Shown piece after piece: positions 10,601 through 18,832 of a DNA stretch of 64,000 nucleotides. Both the position numbers and the translations under genes were made by a program. Position 1 is the stretch's first letter. Every line of letters begins with the position of its first letter. The notes below the pieces were generated by a model. It was not told where the DNA came from, searched no databases, and saw nothing but the letters and a program-made list of their open reading frames with translations. The stretch comes from Bacteroidota bacterium (GTDB lineage: Bacteria; Bacteroidota; Bacteroidia; Chitinophagales; Chitinophagaceae), in NCBI GenBank assembly GCA_029573235.1, contig JAKQGX010000012.1, forward strand, positions 62,001-126,000. The letters are read 5' to 3'.

Positions 10601-10680
10601 ACGGCATTGCTACCATACAATGCATGTATGCACCGGAGTTCTCGAGTCATAGTGAAGGGCTGCGTATCAGTGTAGAATAA
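4624..10680 (+). CDS. Alpha-2-macroglobulin family protein with thioester motif
   Basis: 2018 residues with a clean signal peptide (MRYLLSIIFILTLQPIFAQ), so it is exported. From N to C: a helical repeat-like region (about 20-370), macroglobulin domains including the MG2 signature TDRSIYRPGQTIHFKG (about 595-610), the A2M-domain signature FFPELRTDSAGNVRIQFTLP (about 1248-1267), the thioester CAEQ (residues 1472-1475, in YPYACAEQTFNRFYA), an alpha/alpha-toroid thioester domain with GAFGWFDG, and C-terminal beta domains. Bacterial A2Ms are thought to trap proteases in the periplasm or at the surface. The bait region is not identifiable by eye. It appears monocistronic, with no penicillin-binding protein pbpC beside it as in the proteobacterial pairing. 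It converges with the GT39 gene over a hairpin. Confidence 0.93.
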   Translation: MRYLLSIIFILTLQPIFAQNMNVPYAREWMQADSLLQRGFPKSATEVVNKIYKSALQKNEQIQMIKAELYLLNIGFERSETAYNTAISKAEEQIQKNTFPIKNIWQSIAAQLYWNYYQQHRWDIINRTSISQETQIEDFEQWDAKRFYQNVSALHEASVSKATELAKLNIHLYDPILTKAINTQLLRPTLLDLLSFRALSFFENDEKDLTRPAFAFVMNDEKAFAPANRFVSSQFITEDTASLQYKALRLYQQLLAQHLADTKTDALIDIDLSRLAFAYKYSVLPNKQSLYRKALEQIETQYAQHPISGLATIAIVQLQMLQNVAEGEALDKPSTQRNIDYRLAKKKLDALVAKFPNSEAGIQAKNLVQNIERKSLNITTEEVVLPSEPSKFLVQYKNVKNITVRIVAIKDKETFWKNKDRYNEKEKVWEYQQLPTIKQWSVALPGSEDYHSHTTEVKIDALPKGMYMVIVSANDNFSEKDNIIARSVFQVSDISMVSLSNSGKAYTLHRKTGKPLPNIKADFYSQQYNRLSATYESARQSSTHSASDGSFTLSKNNHIHFVKLSTQDETLYVNGNYYGWDEGSNNDKSNQTFFFTDRSIYRPGQTIHFKGILFQQAQQGKKNDVLKNQKTTVTFYDANYQKISSKTFTTNEFGSFSGSFTAPEGILNGAMHIQNESGSTEISVEEYKRPKFYVAFDTLKKEYTLNDKVKILGRATAYAGNTIDGATVAYRVVRTYRFPYPWLCYYYRYLPQNDEMEIVNGVVKTAADGSFQIDFKALPDETMDAKTMPLFTYKITADVTDINGETRSSSQSVNIGYTSIAINASVPETWYPNKTNNIALRTETQNGDFVSTKVQVKIGKLITPSKVLRKRLWGKPDMYIMDSISFKKDFPNDVYKDEDNYQQWKIEKNIWEKTVTTTADGKVAIDNSIWKEDGRYVIIFSTTDNNGKPVVEKQYTQVMSIGGKTDQALTILNSTLKVLPGNQAELSVISGYKNLYLLRTVKDMNGLRPTDSLIYQNAPTHWSRKITEADRGGMMVSYLTVKENRVYKEEAVIAIPWDNKDLHIRWETHRDKLQPGAHETWTMVVSGTQKEKIAAELVATLYDASLEAFKPHRWWVHGIYPTLNTGLYWGNGFGTQNGRVDDGFPYAYYKEYSKEYSDIIMIPNSFGYRGSRHYAIADKATMSEGVFMDEAPAAKSVNMSMAAPAPGRDNLKEAVVHFTPPIIDNTTTAPPKDASPSVRKNLQETAFFFPELRTDSAGNVRIQFTLPESLTEWRMMSIAHTKDMSIGYIDGTIKTQKDLMVMPNLPRFLRQNDAITLSAKISNLSTKQLSGKATISLKNALTLQPVELPFRLSQKDKNFSVAAGQSTNVTWSLHVPESLYVPVIITITAQAGDFTDGEENTLPIVTNRMLVTETLPLWMNGMGTKQYQLDKLLYSDTSKSLTPHVLTLEYTANPAWYAVQALPYMMEYPYACAEQTFNRFYATALAATIVEKMPLLKQVFDKWMEASSSQAMASPLVKNEELKSALLQETPWVLEAQDETEQQKRIALLFDAHKLSKDLKSTLKKLQDKQRPDGAFGWFDGMYPDRYITQYIVTGLAKLQKLGVTTGANEMKTIINKALPYLDNEIHRDYQTLVKNKLPLDKMHLGYTQVQYLYMRSFLGALPNSKATVAIQYYTQQAATYWPSFNAYTKGMIALALHRTGNTKVPKDIIRSLKETAITKEEMGMYWMPRGYGYWWYEAPIETQSLLIECFNEIDKDMATVDKMKLWLLKNKQTNHWETTKATADACYALLLTGNNGLTSQPIVTVQLGTQKVNSTSQAQVPGTGYFKKQWKDSEIKPDMGNITLNVSNSTSSPAATASWGAVYWQYFEDLDKISFAKTPLVVKKQLFIEKPTARGPELVPITEKNVLHVGDKAIVRIEIIVDRDMEYVHLKDMRAACFEPVNVLSTYRYQNGLGYYESTKDISTNFFFDRLNKGKYVFEYAVFTQQKGNFSNGIATIQCMYAPEFSSHSEGLRISVE

Positions 10681-10684
10681 TCCT

Positions 10685-10728
10685 GTAGGCATTATCGGCG
10701 AAGAAACATAACAGTCGATAATACCTAC
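10685..10728. terminator. Hairpin between convergent genes
   Basis: Arms 10685-10697 and 10716-10728 pair over 13 positions. The single C-A mismatch on the plus strand becomes a U-G pair on the minus strand. It sits just after the macroglobulin stop and overlaps the TAG of the GT39 gene. There is no strong T-run, so its termination efficiency is uncertain. Confidence 0.4.
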
Positions 10729-12374
10729 TTTAATTGCAAGATATAATAATGCTTTACTGCTTCTCTTCGTGTTTTGGGGTTTAGAAAAGTTGGTGTTAGT
10801 TGGCTTACCGGAAAGTAAGAACCTGTTCGTATTATTTGAAAAGGTATTTGCTGTTTTTGCAAACTATCTAAGCCTTTTTTCATGGTCAATAGGTACTGGC
10901 TAGAATGCAAGCCTTTTGCGGGCTCTATCATTCTGTCTGCGTAAAAATTGATTGCATTAATAGGGTCTTCCGGAGCATAAACGGCAATGGGTTGGTTGGG
11001 CATTTGCTGCTTGATGTATCGCCCCACTTGTGAGCCTACTTGGTATTTTAATAGTTGCGGATAAAAGTGCAACGACATGAAAACATTGGCTATCAAGATT
11101 GCAGCAGCACTCGCCCAAACGATTTTGTTTTTTACTTTTCGAGTAGTGACTAACCCTACCCAAAACACCGTTAACACTACCCAAACGAATAGCCAAATCA
11201 TAAAGGATTCCGTTTTGAAAACTACTACGAACGTTAGTAATGCAGCTACTAATAACAAGACACTAAGGATGTACTGTATCGGTGTCAGAATACGGTAAAG
11301 TCTTTGTTGGTGTTGATTTAACATCATAGCCAAGAGCCGGGCCGTTATGATGGATGCTAATGGGAAAACTACAAAAATATAATGGGGTAATTGGTACTTC
11401 GATAGTGCCAGCGAAAGATATGCCAACACAAAACCACCCGTAGTAATATACTCTTGCTCTTTTCGTAGTCTGCCTCGTTGATGGATGAGAGTGTAAAGAT
11501 TCATCACCAATGCAATGGTAAATAACACCACCCAAGGCAAGAAAGACCAAAGCATATTTTCATATAGAAAAGAAAAAGGCGCCCCATTATCCCAATGACT
11601 TTCTCCGGTAATTCTACCAAAACTTTGTGTCCAATAAAAGAATTTTAATCCTGACACTCCGGTTTGTCCATTGACTTCTATTTCCGGATGCTTGTCAAAT
11701 TGTAAGTACAACCCAATACTCATAGGTATTAAGAAGACGCCGATGAGCAATGCTTGTAGTAAATGTCGATAATGAAATATCTGCGACCATTTTCTTTTGA
11801 GTACCCAATCGCTTCCAAAGCAAAAGATGGGCACCAGCAAGGCAATGGGGCCTTTCGTCATCATGCCGCAGGCTATAGCCAAAGCACCACCGACCAAATA
11901 TTTCCACTTCATTTGCATCTCCAACTCTTTCAACATCCATATAGCTGTGATTACCCAACTCATTAAGATGGTGTCCGTACGAATATCATTGGTCATTAAA
12001 AACAATCCTTGACAAGTGCCTAATACCAAGGCTGATAATGAAGCTGTAGTTTTATCATACAGTAGCAATGCTAATCGGTAGGTTGCGTATAATGCCCATA
12101 AGGCAAAAAGTATGGATGGGAGTTTGAACCCAAAATTGGTGACACCAAATAGTTTTATGCTGAGCGCACTCACCCAAAATAAAAAAGGAGGTTTATCTAA
12201 ATAGTTGTTGCCTCTGTCGTACAAAAAAAGCGGGTTAGAACTGTTGCTCATTTCCCGGCTCATTTCTGCGTATTGTGAGGCATCTACATCCATCGTGTCA
12301 ATGCCGATGCTGAGTACATAAAGGATTGCCAGCAGGAAGAAAAACCAAATTGGAACACGGATATCTTTTTGCAT
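10725..12374 (-). CDS. GT39/ArnT-like membrane glycosyltransferase
   Basis: 549 residues from the ATG at 12374; a TTG at 12395 would add seven residues but falls in the likely promoter. The protein is very hydrophobic, with roughly a dozen membrane segments. The first extracytoplasmic loop carries DTMDVDASQYAEMSREM, the acidic loop typical of GT39/ArnT-type (GT-C fold) enzymes, followed by the conserved YDRGNNYLDKPPFLFW segment. Such enzymes transfer a sugar from a polyprenyl-phosphate donor to lipid A, other lipids or proteins on the periplasmic side. The acceptor cannot be told from sequence. A polyprenol-phosphate-type GT2 that could make the donor is at 61763-62479. The gene is divergent from the dipeptide epimerase, with the two start codons only 30 nt apart. 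Confidence 0.88.
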   Translation of the reverse strand: MQKDIRVPIWFFFLLAILYVLSIGIDTMDVDASQYAEMSREMSNSSNPLFLYDRGNNYLDKPPFLFWVSALSIKLFGVTNFGFKLPSILFALWALYATYRLALLLYDKTTASLSALVLGTCQGLFLMTNDIRTDTILMSWVITAIWMLKELEMQMKWKYLVGGALAIACGMMTKGPIALLVPIFCFGSDWVLKRKWSQIFHYRHLLQALLIGVFLIPMSIGLYLQFDKHPEIEVNGQTGVSGLKFFYWTQSFGRITGESHWDNGAPFSFLYENMLWSFLPWVVLFTIALVMNLYTLIHQRGRLRKEQEYITTGGFVLAYLSLALSKYQLPHYIFVVFPLASIITARLLAMMLNQHQQRLYRILTPIQYILSVLLLVAALLTFVVVFKTESFMIWLFVWVVLTVFWVGLVTTRKVKNKIVWASAAAILIANVFMSLHFYPQLLKYQVGSQVGRYIKQQMPNQPIAVYAPEDPINAINFYADRMIEPAKGLHSSQYLLTMKKGLDSLQKQQIPFQIIRTGSYFPVSQLTPTFLNPKTRREAVKHYYILQLK

Positions 12375-12404
12375 AGAACACAAAAATAGTTGCAATTTTA
12401 CCGA

Positions 12405-13445
12405 ATGTTATCGGTATCCCTGCACCCTTTTGAATTAGCATTTGAACATCCCTTTACCATTTCCAAAGGCACCAAGACCCATCAACCAACGCTCATTGTA
12501 TCGTTAGGCATGGGGCAATTCAAAGGATATGGAGAAGCGCCTGCAATCACTTACTATGGCGTTACTGTTGCGGATATGATGGAGAAAATCAACCGCAAGG
12601 TGCACTTGCTGCGCACGTATGCGCTTACTGACCCTCGTCGTTTTTGGCATTTTTTAGAGCATTTATTTCCCGGGGATAATTTTTTAATTGCTGCATTTGA
12701 TATTGCCGGTTGGGATTTATTTGCTCGCATACGCAGAATGCCATTGCATCATTTATTAATGATTCCCAAAACAACCCTACCTGTTTGCGATTATACCATC
12801 GGATTAGATACTGTGGAGAAGATGAAAACAAAATTGCTGCAACATCCGGCACCGGTGTATAAAATAAAAATCAATAATGCAGACGACATTAACACCATCG
12901 AAGCGTTAAGAGCTATTACAGATAAGCCTTTTAGAGTCGACGCAAATGAAGCCCTCTCTTTTGATGAGGCAAAAAAGCTATTGCCTGATTTACATAAACT
13001 AGGCGTGCAAATTTTAGAACAACCCCTTCCGAAAACAGAGTGGGAAGTCATGGGAGAATTAAAAGCATTATCTCCCCTCGACTTATATGCGGATGAAAGT
13101 TGTGTAGAAGAAACGGACGTTTTGAAGTGTCTAAACGGTTTTCATGGAATCAACATAAAGCTCACGAAATGTAGTGGCATTACACCGGCATTGCGGATGA
13201 TAAAAAACGCCAAACAAGCCGGACTCAAAGTGATGCTTGGCTCTATGAATGAAAGTACGATAGGCACCGCAGCATTGGTGCATTTACAGCCATTGGCAGA
13301 TGCGTTGGATGCGGATGGACCCTTGTTGTTGCAAGAAGATGTAGCAGAAGGGTTGACCTATCAAGACGGAGTATGGAAAGCGAGTGATTATACCGGTTTA
13401 GGTGTCCAATTTTGGGGAGCAAAAAAGTCACACACCTATTTCTAA
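12405..13445 (+). CDS. Dipeptide epimerase (L-Ala-D/L-Glu epimerase type, enolase superfamily)
   Basis: 346 residues from the ATG at 12405; the longer frame from TTG 12390 adds only QFYR-type residues. Enolase-superfamily (muconate lactonizing enzyme group) active-site residues are visible: the K-x-K motif YKIKI (Lys153/Lys155), metal ligands RVDAN (Asp179), EQPLP (Glu206) and ADES (Asp230), and the second catalytic lysine in NIKLTKCSG (Lys252), followed by MLGSMNEST. The family racemises the alpha carbon of L-Ala-D-Glu and related dipeptides during murein peptide recycling. The exact dipeptide preference is not predictable here. No murein-peptide amidase gene lies beside it. Confidence 0.9.
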   Translation: MLSVSLHPFELAFEHPFTISKGTKTHQPTLIVSLGMGQFKGYGEAPAITYYGVTVADMMEKINRKVHLLRTYALTDPRRFWHFLEHLFPGDNFLIAAFDIAGWDLFARIRRMPLHHLLMIPKTTLPVCDYTIGLDTVEKMKTKLLQHPAPVYKIKINNADDINTIEALRAITDKPFRVDANEALSFDEAKKLLPDLHKLGVQILEQPLPKTEWEVMGELKALSPLDLYADESCVEETDVLKCLNGFHGINIKLTKCSGITPALRMIKNAKQAGLKVMLGSMNESTIGTAALVHLQPLADALDADGPLLLQEDVAEGLTYQDGVWKASDYTGLGVQFWGAKKSHTYF

Positions 13446-13475
13446 TACTGCCTTCATTGCATGTAACAGGATTGC

Positions 13476-14078
13476 TTAAATAAATTTATCCAAGTAACCT
13501 TCATCAGCAAAAGCAAGCAATTCTTTATCGCCGGCACTATCGCCATACGCAATAAGCGTGTATTGTTGTCTGTTGGGAAAAGCAGCAACCAATCGATTTA
13601 CTTTTTCTTGTCCATAACAATTCTTGCTCAACAATCTTCCTGTGATGCGCTGTTGAGGGTCTATTTCAATTTGTGTAGCCAACAGATGATGAATGCCTTT
13701 TTGCTGCGCCCAATAGCTTACCCAGTTTTCTATAGAGGCACTTATAATAACCAAGGTGTGTTGGGCATCTTGATGTGTTTTAATGGCATCCATTGCTTTG
13801 GGACGAACTATCTTATCAACCTCAATGGCAAACAAGCGGCCTTTTTCATTAAAATCATCCAACGACCAGCCTTTAAAAAACCAACTGAAAACAATTTGTT
13901 TTGCACGATAGTTCGAGAGCCATTTAAGCTTGTATATTAGCAACACAGGCGATAGAATGATACTACCCATAACGATGCGGAAGGTGCTTTGTGAAAAAAC
14001 CAGAAATCGAAAAAAACTATCCTTATGAGTGATCGTACCGTCGAAGTCAAAAGCGGCAATCGTAGATGGGTTGGACAT
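13476..14078 (-). CDS. HAD-IB family phosphatase
   Basis: 200 residues. Motif I is FDFDGT (nucleophile Asp11, acid/base Asp13), motif II is the LVIISAS stretch, and motif III/IV is GDSAGDKELLAFAD near the C-terminus. These place it in the HAD subfamily IB group (SerB/PGP-type cap). The short helical region after motif I (about residues 30-65) contains a hydrophobic segment, as in small Bacteroidota HAD-IB proteins. The substrate is unknown; phosphoserine-like or phospholipid-head substrates are possible. It converges with the dipeptide epimerase, 30 nt apart. Confidence 0.85.
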   Translation of the reverse strand: MSNPSTIAAFDFDGTITHKDSFFRFLVFSQSTFRIVMGSIILSPVLLIYKLKWLSNYRAKQIVFSWFFKGWSLDDFNEKGRLFAIEVDKIVRPKAMDAIKTHQDAQHTLVIISASIENWVSYWAQQKGIHHLLATQIEIDPQQRITGRLLSKNCYGQEKVNRLVAAFPNRQQYTLIAYGDSAGDKELLAFADEGYLDKFI

Positions 14079-14287
14079 TTGGAGGGAAGTGCTACTGTTG
14101 TATGTTTTGTTTAAAACGAAGATACTGATTCCAGTACTTCTGTTAACATGCTACTTCTTGTTCCATACTAGTAGCATTGGTTGTATTATATAATTTAATA
14201 CTCCTACGACAATACGTATCATAGTCAATTAAGGTTGTTTCCAACATTCTACACAAGGTCAATTTTTATTAATTAGTAATAAGAAAA

Positions 14288-14325
14288 ATAAAAAGTGAAG
14301 CCACCCCTACAGATGCTTCACTTTT
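14288..14325 (-). terminator. Intrinsic terminator of the tandem DUF2249 gene
   Basis: Arms 14291-14301 and 14315-14325 form an 11-bp perfect stem (GCTTCACTTTT/AAAAGTGAAGC) with a 13-nt loop. On the minus strand it is followed by a T-rich tract. It lies 28 nt beyond the stop at 14354. Confidence 0.75.
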
Positions 14326-14353
14326 CGGTATGAATATATTCAGTGGAACACTA

Positions 14354-15100
14354 TTACGACTTCACCTTTACCACTCGTACTTTCCAGTCGTCCGGGCCTT
14401 CTTGTAAGTATTCCCATCGGAACGGTTCTTTGCTTTCTGCTTCCATTTGGTAATACAATGGTTTTGGGTCATGGTCGTTTATGAATTCAAAGGCTTCCCC
14501 CGGTTTGATATCGGCAAAGGCTTTATAAAACATTTCGTGCCGCTCTGCCGGTGGGTAAGGGCGGATATCAAATTCGTTGACTACTGAAAATCCGTCATCA
14601 CCCAAACCGCTTTTTATTTTTTTGGCAATGTGCACAATCACTTCTCCGGGTTCATTCTTTTTATAAATCCAGCTGTGTTGTCCTTCAAATTTCTGTACAA
14701 AAATGGCATGTATTTCTTGTGGGTCTTCAGCTGAAATTAGCTCCATTACATCGTCTTGCTGCATCATGCCATAGCGGTGAAATACAATTTGCTTCCATTC
14801 TTTCTTATCGGCTTTGCGCAGGTCTAATAGAGTGGATATGTCGGTGAACTCACGCCCCTGCGAGGCTTCGGTACGTGTCACTTTTACCTTCCATTCTCTA
14901 CCACCACGGTTAAGGTATTCCCATCCTACTACATCACCATAGATAGAGCGAAATTCATAGTAAAGTGGAATGGGGTCGTGGTCGTTAATGAATATAAAAC
15001 TTTTGTCAACCGGTAGTTCTTTGAACATTTGAATTAGCATGGTATGGCGCTCTATCGGTACAAATACCCTAACGTCGATTTCTTGTGTGGTGTGGTTCAT
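14354..15100 (-). CDS. Tandem DUF2249 domain protein
   Basis: 248 residues from the ATG at 15100 (MNHTTQEIDVRV); the longer frame from 15154 adds an unlikely 18 residues. Two copies of the DUF2249 fold are visible. Copy one has ERHTMLIQMFKELPVDKSFIFINDHDPIPLYYEF and ends WEYLNRGGREWKVKV. Copy two has ERHEMFYKAFADIKPGEAFEFINDHDPKPLYYQ and ends WEYLQEGPDDWKVRV. The segment between them (about 75-165) has no family I recognise. DUF2249 proteins are small TusA-like-fold proteins often linked to anaerobic or nitrogen-oxide metabolism; that link is family knowledge, not visible here. The gene is isolated, with a long upstream region and its own terminator. Confidence 0.85.
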   Translation of the reverse strand: MNHTTQEIDVRVFVPIERHTMLIQMFKELPVDKSFIFINDHDPIPLYYEFRSIYGDVVGWEYLNRGGREWKVKVTRTEASQGREFTDISTLLDLRKADKKEWKQIVFHRYGMMQQDDVMELISAEDPQEIHAIFVQKFEGQHSWIYKKNEPGEVIVHIAKKIKSGLGDDGFSVVNEFDIRPYPPAERHEMFYKAFADIKPGEAFEFINDHDPKPLYYQMEAESKEPFRWEYLQEGPDDWKVRVVKVKS

Positions 15101-15486
15101 AAAAAATATTTGTTGATTGTATGGTTTGTCATTGAGGCTACCGGCATTTAACAACCTTTGCCGATAACTGTTATGCTTTGGGATAGTGAATTGAAGTCAT
15201 TTTTGATCTCATTATGACCAATAAAGGACACAAAGGTATTAAATTTTCTTTCTACGAATACCTTGCGTAGTAAGCATTTCAAACAGCACGATAGAAAATA
15301 ACTATGTTTCGAATATCGTTAGCTCAAGGGATGATGCCAATGAAAAGAGCAGCATCGCTATACTTCAATAAGTATGAAAAGGATAAATGGCTGTTGAGCT
15401 AATACAATAGTGGGCAGCCCGAAACAATCTTTCCCCACCGACGACCAAATAGATACCTTATTTTTGCCGCTCATTATTATCAAATC
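15101..15486. other. Divergent intergenic region (DUF2249 gene / cysS)
   Basis: 386 nt (shared upstream region). It holds the cysS -7 element (15459-15466) and, nearer the DUF2249 gene, an 11-bp palindrome ATAACTGTTAT (near 15164-15174) that could be an operator. I see no gene. Confidence 0.5.
15459..15466 (+). promoter_or_regulatory. -7 element of cysS
   Basis: TATTTTTG matches TAnnTTTG perfectly, 20 nt before the cysS ATG, predicting a leader of roughly 15 nt. No clear -33 TTTG is visible. Confidence 0.55.
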
Positions 15487-16977
15487 ATGGCTGATTTATT
15501 CTTATATAATTCTTACACGAGACAAAAGGAAAAATTTGAACCCCTCACTCCGGGCAATGTAGGTATGTATGTGTGCGGACCTACTGTATCGGGTGAGTCT
15601 CATTTAGGCCATGCGCGTCCGTACATTACATTTGATGTATTGTACCGTTATTTATTGCATCTGGGGTATAAAGTACGCTATGTACGAAACATTACTGATG
15701 CCGGACACTTTGAAGAGGAAGGCAGGGAAGCGATTGACAAAGTAAGTGATAAAGCCAAGCTGGAGCAACTGGAGCCGATGGAACTGGTGCATAAATACAC
15801 CGGTTTGTTTCATTGGGCAATGGCGCAGTTTAACAACCTAACCCCGGTGATAGAGCCAACCGCCACGGGTCATGTGATAGAGCAAATCAACATGATAGAA
15901 GATATCATCACGAAGGGATATGCCTATGAGGTGAATGGCTCCGTATATTTTGATGTAAAAAAATACGCCACAACCCATCCTTACGGAAAGCTATCCGGTA
16001 GGGTATTGGAAGACTTGTTGGAAACAACCAGAGACCTTGACGGACAAGACGAAAAAAGAAATAAAGTAGATTTTGCGCTTTGGAAAAATGCTCCACCTCA
16101 ACATATCATGCGTTGGAAAAGCCCATGGGGAGAAGGCTTCCCGGGATGGCATATTGAGTGCTCGGCAATGAGCAGCAAATATCTTGGTGAGACATTTGAC
16201 ATTCATGGCGGTGGTATGGACTTGCTTTTTCCGCATCATGAGAGTGAGATTGCTCAAAGCACTGTAGCACACGGGCATCCTCCGGTTCGTTATTGGATGC
16301 ACAACAACATGATTACCATCAACGGGAAAAAAATGGGAAAGAGCTACAATAACGTTATTAAACTAACTGAATTGTTTAGCGGCACCCATCCGTTATTAGA
16401 GCAGGCCTATCATCCGATGACCATCCGCTTTAATATCCTTCAAACCCATTATCGGAGCACCTTAGATTTTTCAAATGAAGCCTTGAAAGCATCTGAAAAA
16501 GCTTTTAAAAGATTGTGGGAAGCATACGAAGTAGTAAAGACATTGCAAGCCAATAATGCAGAAGCTACGGATACCGAACTCAACAAACAAGTACTGGACT
16601 GGTGTGCCGATTGCGAATTGTTTATGAACGATGATTTGAACACTGCAAAAGTGATTGCCAATCTATTTGAATTGGCACCTATCATCAATGGGTTGAAAGG
16701 TGGGCAGATAGCACCCGATGCATTATCGGTAACTACATTGCAAGTATTGAAAGATACCTTTAAAAAATATTTGGAAGATATCTTCGGACTATTGCCCATG
16801 CAAGCAGCACAAAGCGATGCACTGAACAAGGTAATGGAACTGCTGTTGGATATTCGTAAAGAAGCTCGTAGCCGCAAAGACTTTGCTACTTCCGACCATA
16901 TCAGAGATCGATTAGCGGAGGCTGGCGTAATGATCAAAGATGAAAAAGACGGTTCTGTATCTTATACGATAGCGTAA
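15487..16977 (+). CDS. cysS: Cysteine-tRNA ligase
   Basis: 496 residues, a class I aminoacyl-tRNA synthetase that charges tRNA-Cys. The zinc/cysteine site begins with Cys30 in [10 protein letters not shown]. The HIGH motif is HLGH (39-42), WHIECSAMS and [11 protein letters not shown] supply further zinc ligands, and the KMSKS motif is KKMGKSYNN (about 281-289). The C-terminal helical and anticodon-binding part ends [16 protein letters not shown]. The stop codon is followed directly by the ATG of the ABC exporter (no spacer), so the two genes are probably one transcript. Confidence 0.97.
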   Translation: MADLFLYNSYTRQKEKFEPLTPGNVGMYVCGPTVSGESHLGHARPYITFDVLYRYLLHLGYKVRYVRNITDAGHFEEEGREAIDKVSDKAKLEQLEPMELVHKYTGLFHWAMAQFNNLTPVIEPTATGHVIEQINMIEDIITKGYAYEVNGSVYFDVKKYATTHPYGKLSGRVLEDLLETTRDLDGQDEKRNKVDFALWKNAPPQHIMRWKSPWGEGFPGWHIECSAMSSKYLGETFDIHGGGMDLLFPHHESEIAQSTVAHGHPPVRYWMHNNMITINGKKMGKSYNNVIKLTELFSGTHPLLEQAYHPMTIRFNILQTHYRSTLDFSNEALKASEKAFKRLWEAYEVVKTLQANNAEATDTELNKQVLDWCADCELFMNDDLNTAKVIANLFELAPIINGLKGGQIAPDALSVTTLQVLKDTFKKYLEDIFGLLPMQAAQSDALNKVMELLLDIRKEARSRKDFATSDHIRDRLAEAGVMIKDEKDGSVSYTIA

Positions 16978-18777
16978 ATGAAAAAATATTCAAGAATATT
17001 AGGCTACCTCAATGACCAAAAGAAGCAAGTTGCATTTTATTTTGTGACCAACCTCTTGGCGATAGTTTTTGCTACCTTCTCATTGGTATCGGTAGCACCG
17101 GTATTAAAAATATTGTTTACTCCGGATAAGACAACCGTTAAAGGCAAAGGAATATTAGCGGAAGTGCAGGCGTTTGTCACACAGCTCATACTGCAATACC
17201 AACCCATGAAAGCGCTGATAGTAATAGTGAGCGTGATAGTAACGGCAACCTTATTAAAAAACCTTTTCCTTTATTTATCGCGATACATCTTGATGCCCAT
17301 TCGCAATAATGTACTTCGTCGTCTGCGCAACGATATGTTTGTAAAAACTATTTCGCTGCCTATCGGTTTTTTTACCGAAGAACGAAAAGGCGACTTAATG
17401 TCGAGGATGACTAATGACATCAACGAAGTGGAGCTTTCCATCATGGCAACTTTAGAAGTAATCATTCGAGAACCGCTCACCATTATTTTTACATTGGGCA
17501 GTATGATTATTATTAGCCCGCAGCTGACCTTGTTTCTGTTGTTGTTTTTGCCGGTGATAGGGGCCATCATTGCCATCATCGGAAAATCATTGAAAAAACG
17601 CTCTACAAAGGCACAAGAGCAATTGGGTGAGATGCTGGGAGTATTGGATGAAACATTGGGAGGCTTGCGCATATTAAAAGCCTTTAGTGCTGAAAAGCAG
17701 CAGTACCAAAAGTTTTCAACGATTAACGACCAAGTATTTCATACCCGCAATCAAATATCGTTACGACAAGAGTTGGGTTCTCCCTTGTCAGAAACGGTGG
17801 GTGTCATAGCTGTTGGTGTTATCCTTTGGTATGGTGGCAGCCTTATCTTTTCCGGGCAAACAACCATGACCGGCGAGTGGTTCATTGGTTACATCATCTT
17901 ATTTACCCAAATTATCAATCCCTTAAAAAGCCTTTCGAACAGCTTATTAAATATGAAGAAAGGCAGTGCAGCTCTCGAGCGTATCGAACATTTATTAAAT
18001 GCTGATAATGCGATTAAGGAGGCTGAAAACCCGCTACCTATCCACTCCTTCAAGGATGCTATAGAACTTAAAGAAGTGTCTTTTTCTTATGGAGAGAAAA
18101 CCATTTTACAACATATAAATGTCCGCATCGAAAAAGGAAAGACGATTGCTTTGGTAGGTTCTTCCGGTGCCGGCAAATCAACCCTTGTGGATCTGATACC
18201 TCGTTTTCATGAAGTGAGTACAGGCGCTTTGTTGTTGGATGGACAAGACATTCGTCAGTATGCATTGCAAGACCTTCGCAGCTTGATGGGTATCGTTAGC
18301 CAAGAGCCTATATTATTCAACGATACGATTTATAACAACATTACACTAGGCACCGATGGGGCTACACAAAAGCAAGTGGAAGAAGCTGCGAGAATAGCCA
18401 ATGCACATAGCTTTATCATGCAAAAGCCGGAAGGGTATCAGACTATTGTAGGAGATAGAGGCACTAAACTTTCCGGCGGTGAAAGGCAGCGTATTACCAT
18501 CGCCCGTGCGGTTTTGAAAAACCCACCCATCCTTATTTTGGATGAAGCGACCTCTTCATTAGACACCGAGAGCGAGCGATTGGTACAACATGCCATCAAT
18601 ACACTCATGCAAAACAGAACGAGTATTGTAATTGCACACCGTCTCTCAACCGTTCAGCACGCTGACGAAATTATTGTACTTCACAAAGGACAAATAGCCG
18701 AGCGCGGAACGCACGAACAACTGCTCCAAAATAAAGGACATTACCACAAACTTGTGGAAATGCAACAAGTGAAATAA
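16978..18777 (+). CDS. ABC exporter, fused permease/ATPase (MsbA-like)
   Basis: 599 residues. An N-terminal six-helix transmembrane domain (about 20-320) includes the DLMSRMTNDINEVE coupling-helix region. The ATPase domain has Walker A GSSGAGKST (about 393-401), a Q-loop (VSQEPILFN), the signature LSGGERQR (about 496-503), Walker B ILILDEATSSLD and the H-switch IAHRLSTV. The family includes lipid A flippases (MsbA) and other half-transporter exporters that work as homodimers. Lipid or glycolipid export fits the size and similarity but the substrate is not certain. It starts immediately after the cysS stop. The ATG is unambiguous. Confidence 0.92.
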   Translation: MKKYSRILGYLNDQKKQVAFYFVTNLLAIVFATFSLVSVAPVLKILFTPDKTTVKGKGILAEVQAFVTQLILQYQPMKALIVIVSVIVTATLLKNLFLYLSRYILMPIRNNVLRRLRNDMFVKTISLPIGFFTEERKGDLMSRMTNDINEVELSIMATLEVIIREPLTIIFTLGSMIIISPQLTLFLLLFLPVIGAIIAIIGKSLKKRSTKAQEQLGEMLGVLDETLGGLRILKAFSAEKQQYQKFSTINDQVFHTRNQISLRQELGSPLSETVGVIAVGVILWYGGSLIFSGQTTMTGEWFIGYIILFTQIINPLKSLSNSLLNMKKGSAALERIEHLLNADNAIKEAENPLPIHSFKDAIELKEVSFSYGEKTILQHINVRIEKGKTIALVGSSGAGKSTLVDLIPRFHEVSTGALLLDGQDIRQYALQDLRSLMGIVSQEPILFNDTIYNNITLGTDGATQKQVEEAARIANAHSFIMQKPEGYQTIVGDRGTKLSGGERQRITIARAVLKNPPILILDEATSSLDTESERLVQHAINTLMQNRTSIVIAHRLSTVQHADEIIVLHKGQIAERGTHEQLLQNKGHYHKLVEMQQVK

Positions 18778-18832
18778 CCCCAATTCCGTTGTATTCCATA
18801 ACCTATAGTCATAGCCAAAGTAAGCATATACC

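Noticed and set aside
16449-16937. A 162-codon minus-strand frame.
   Set aside because: Antisense to the 3' part of cysS, low information, no start signal.
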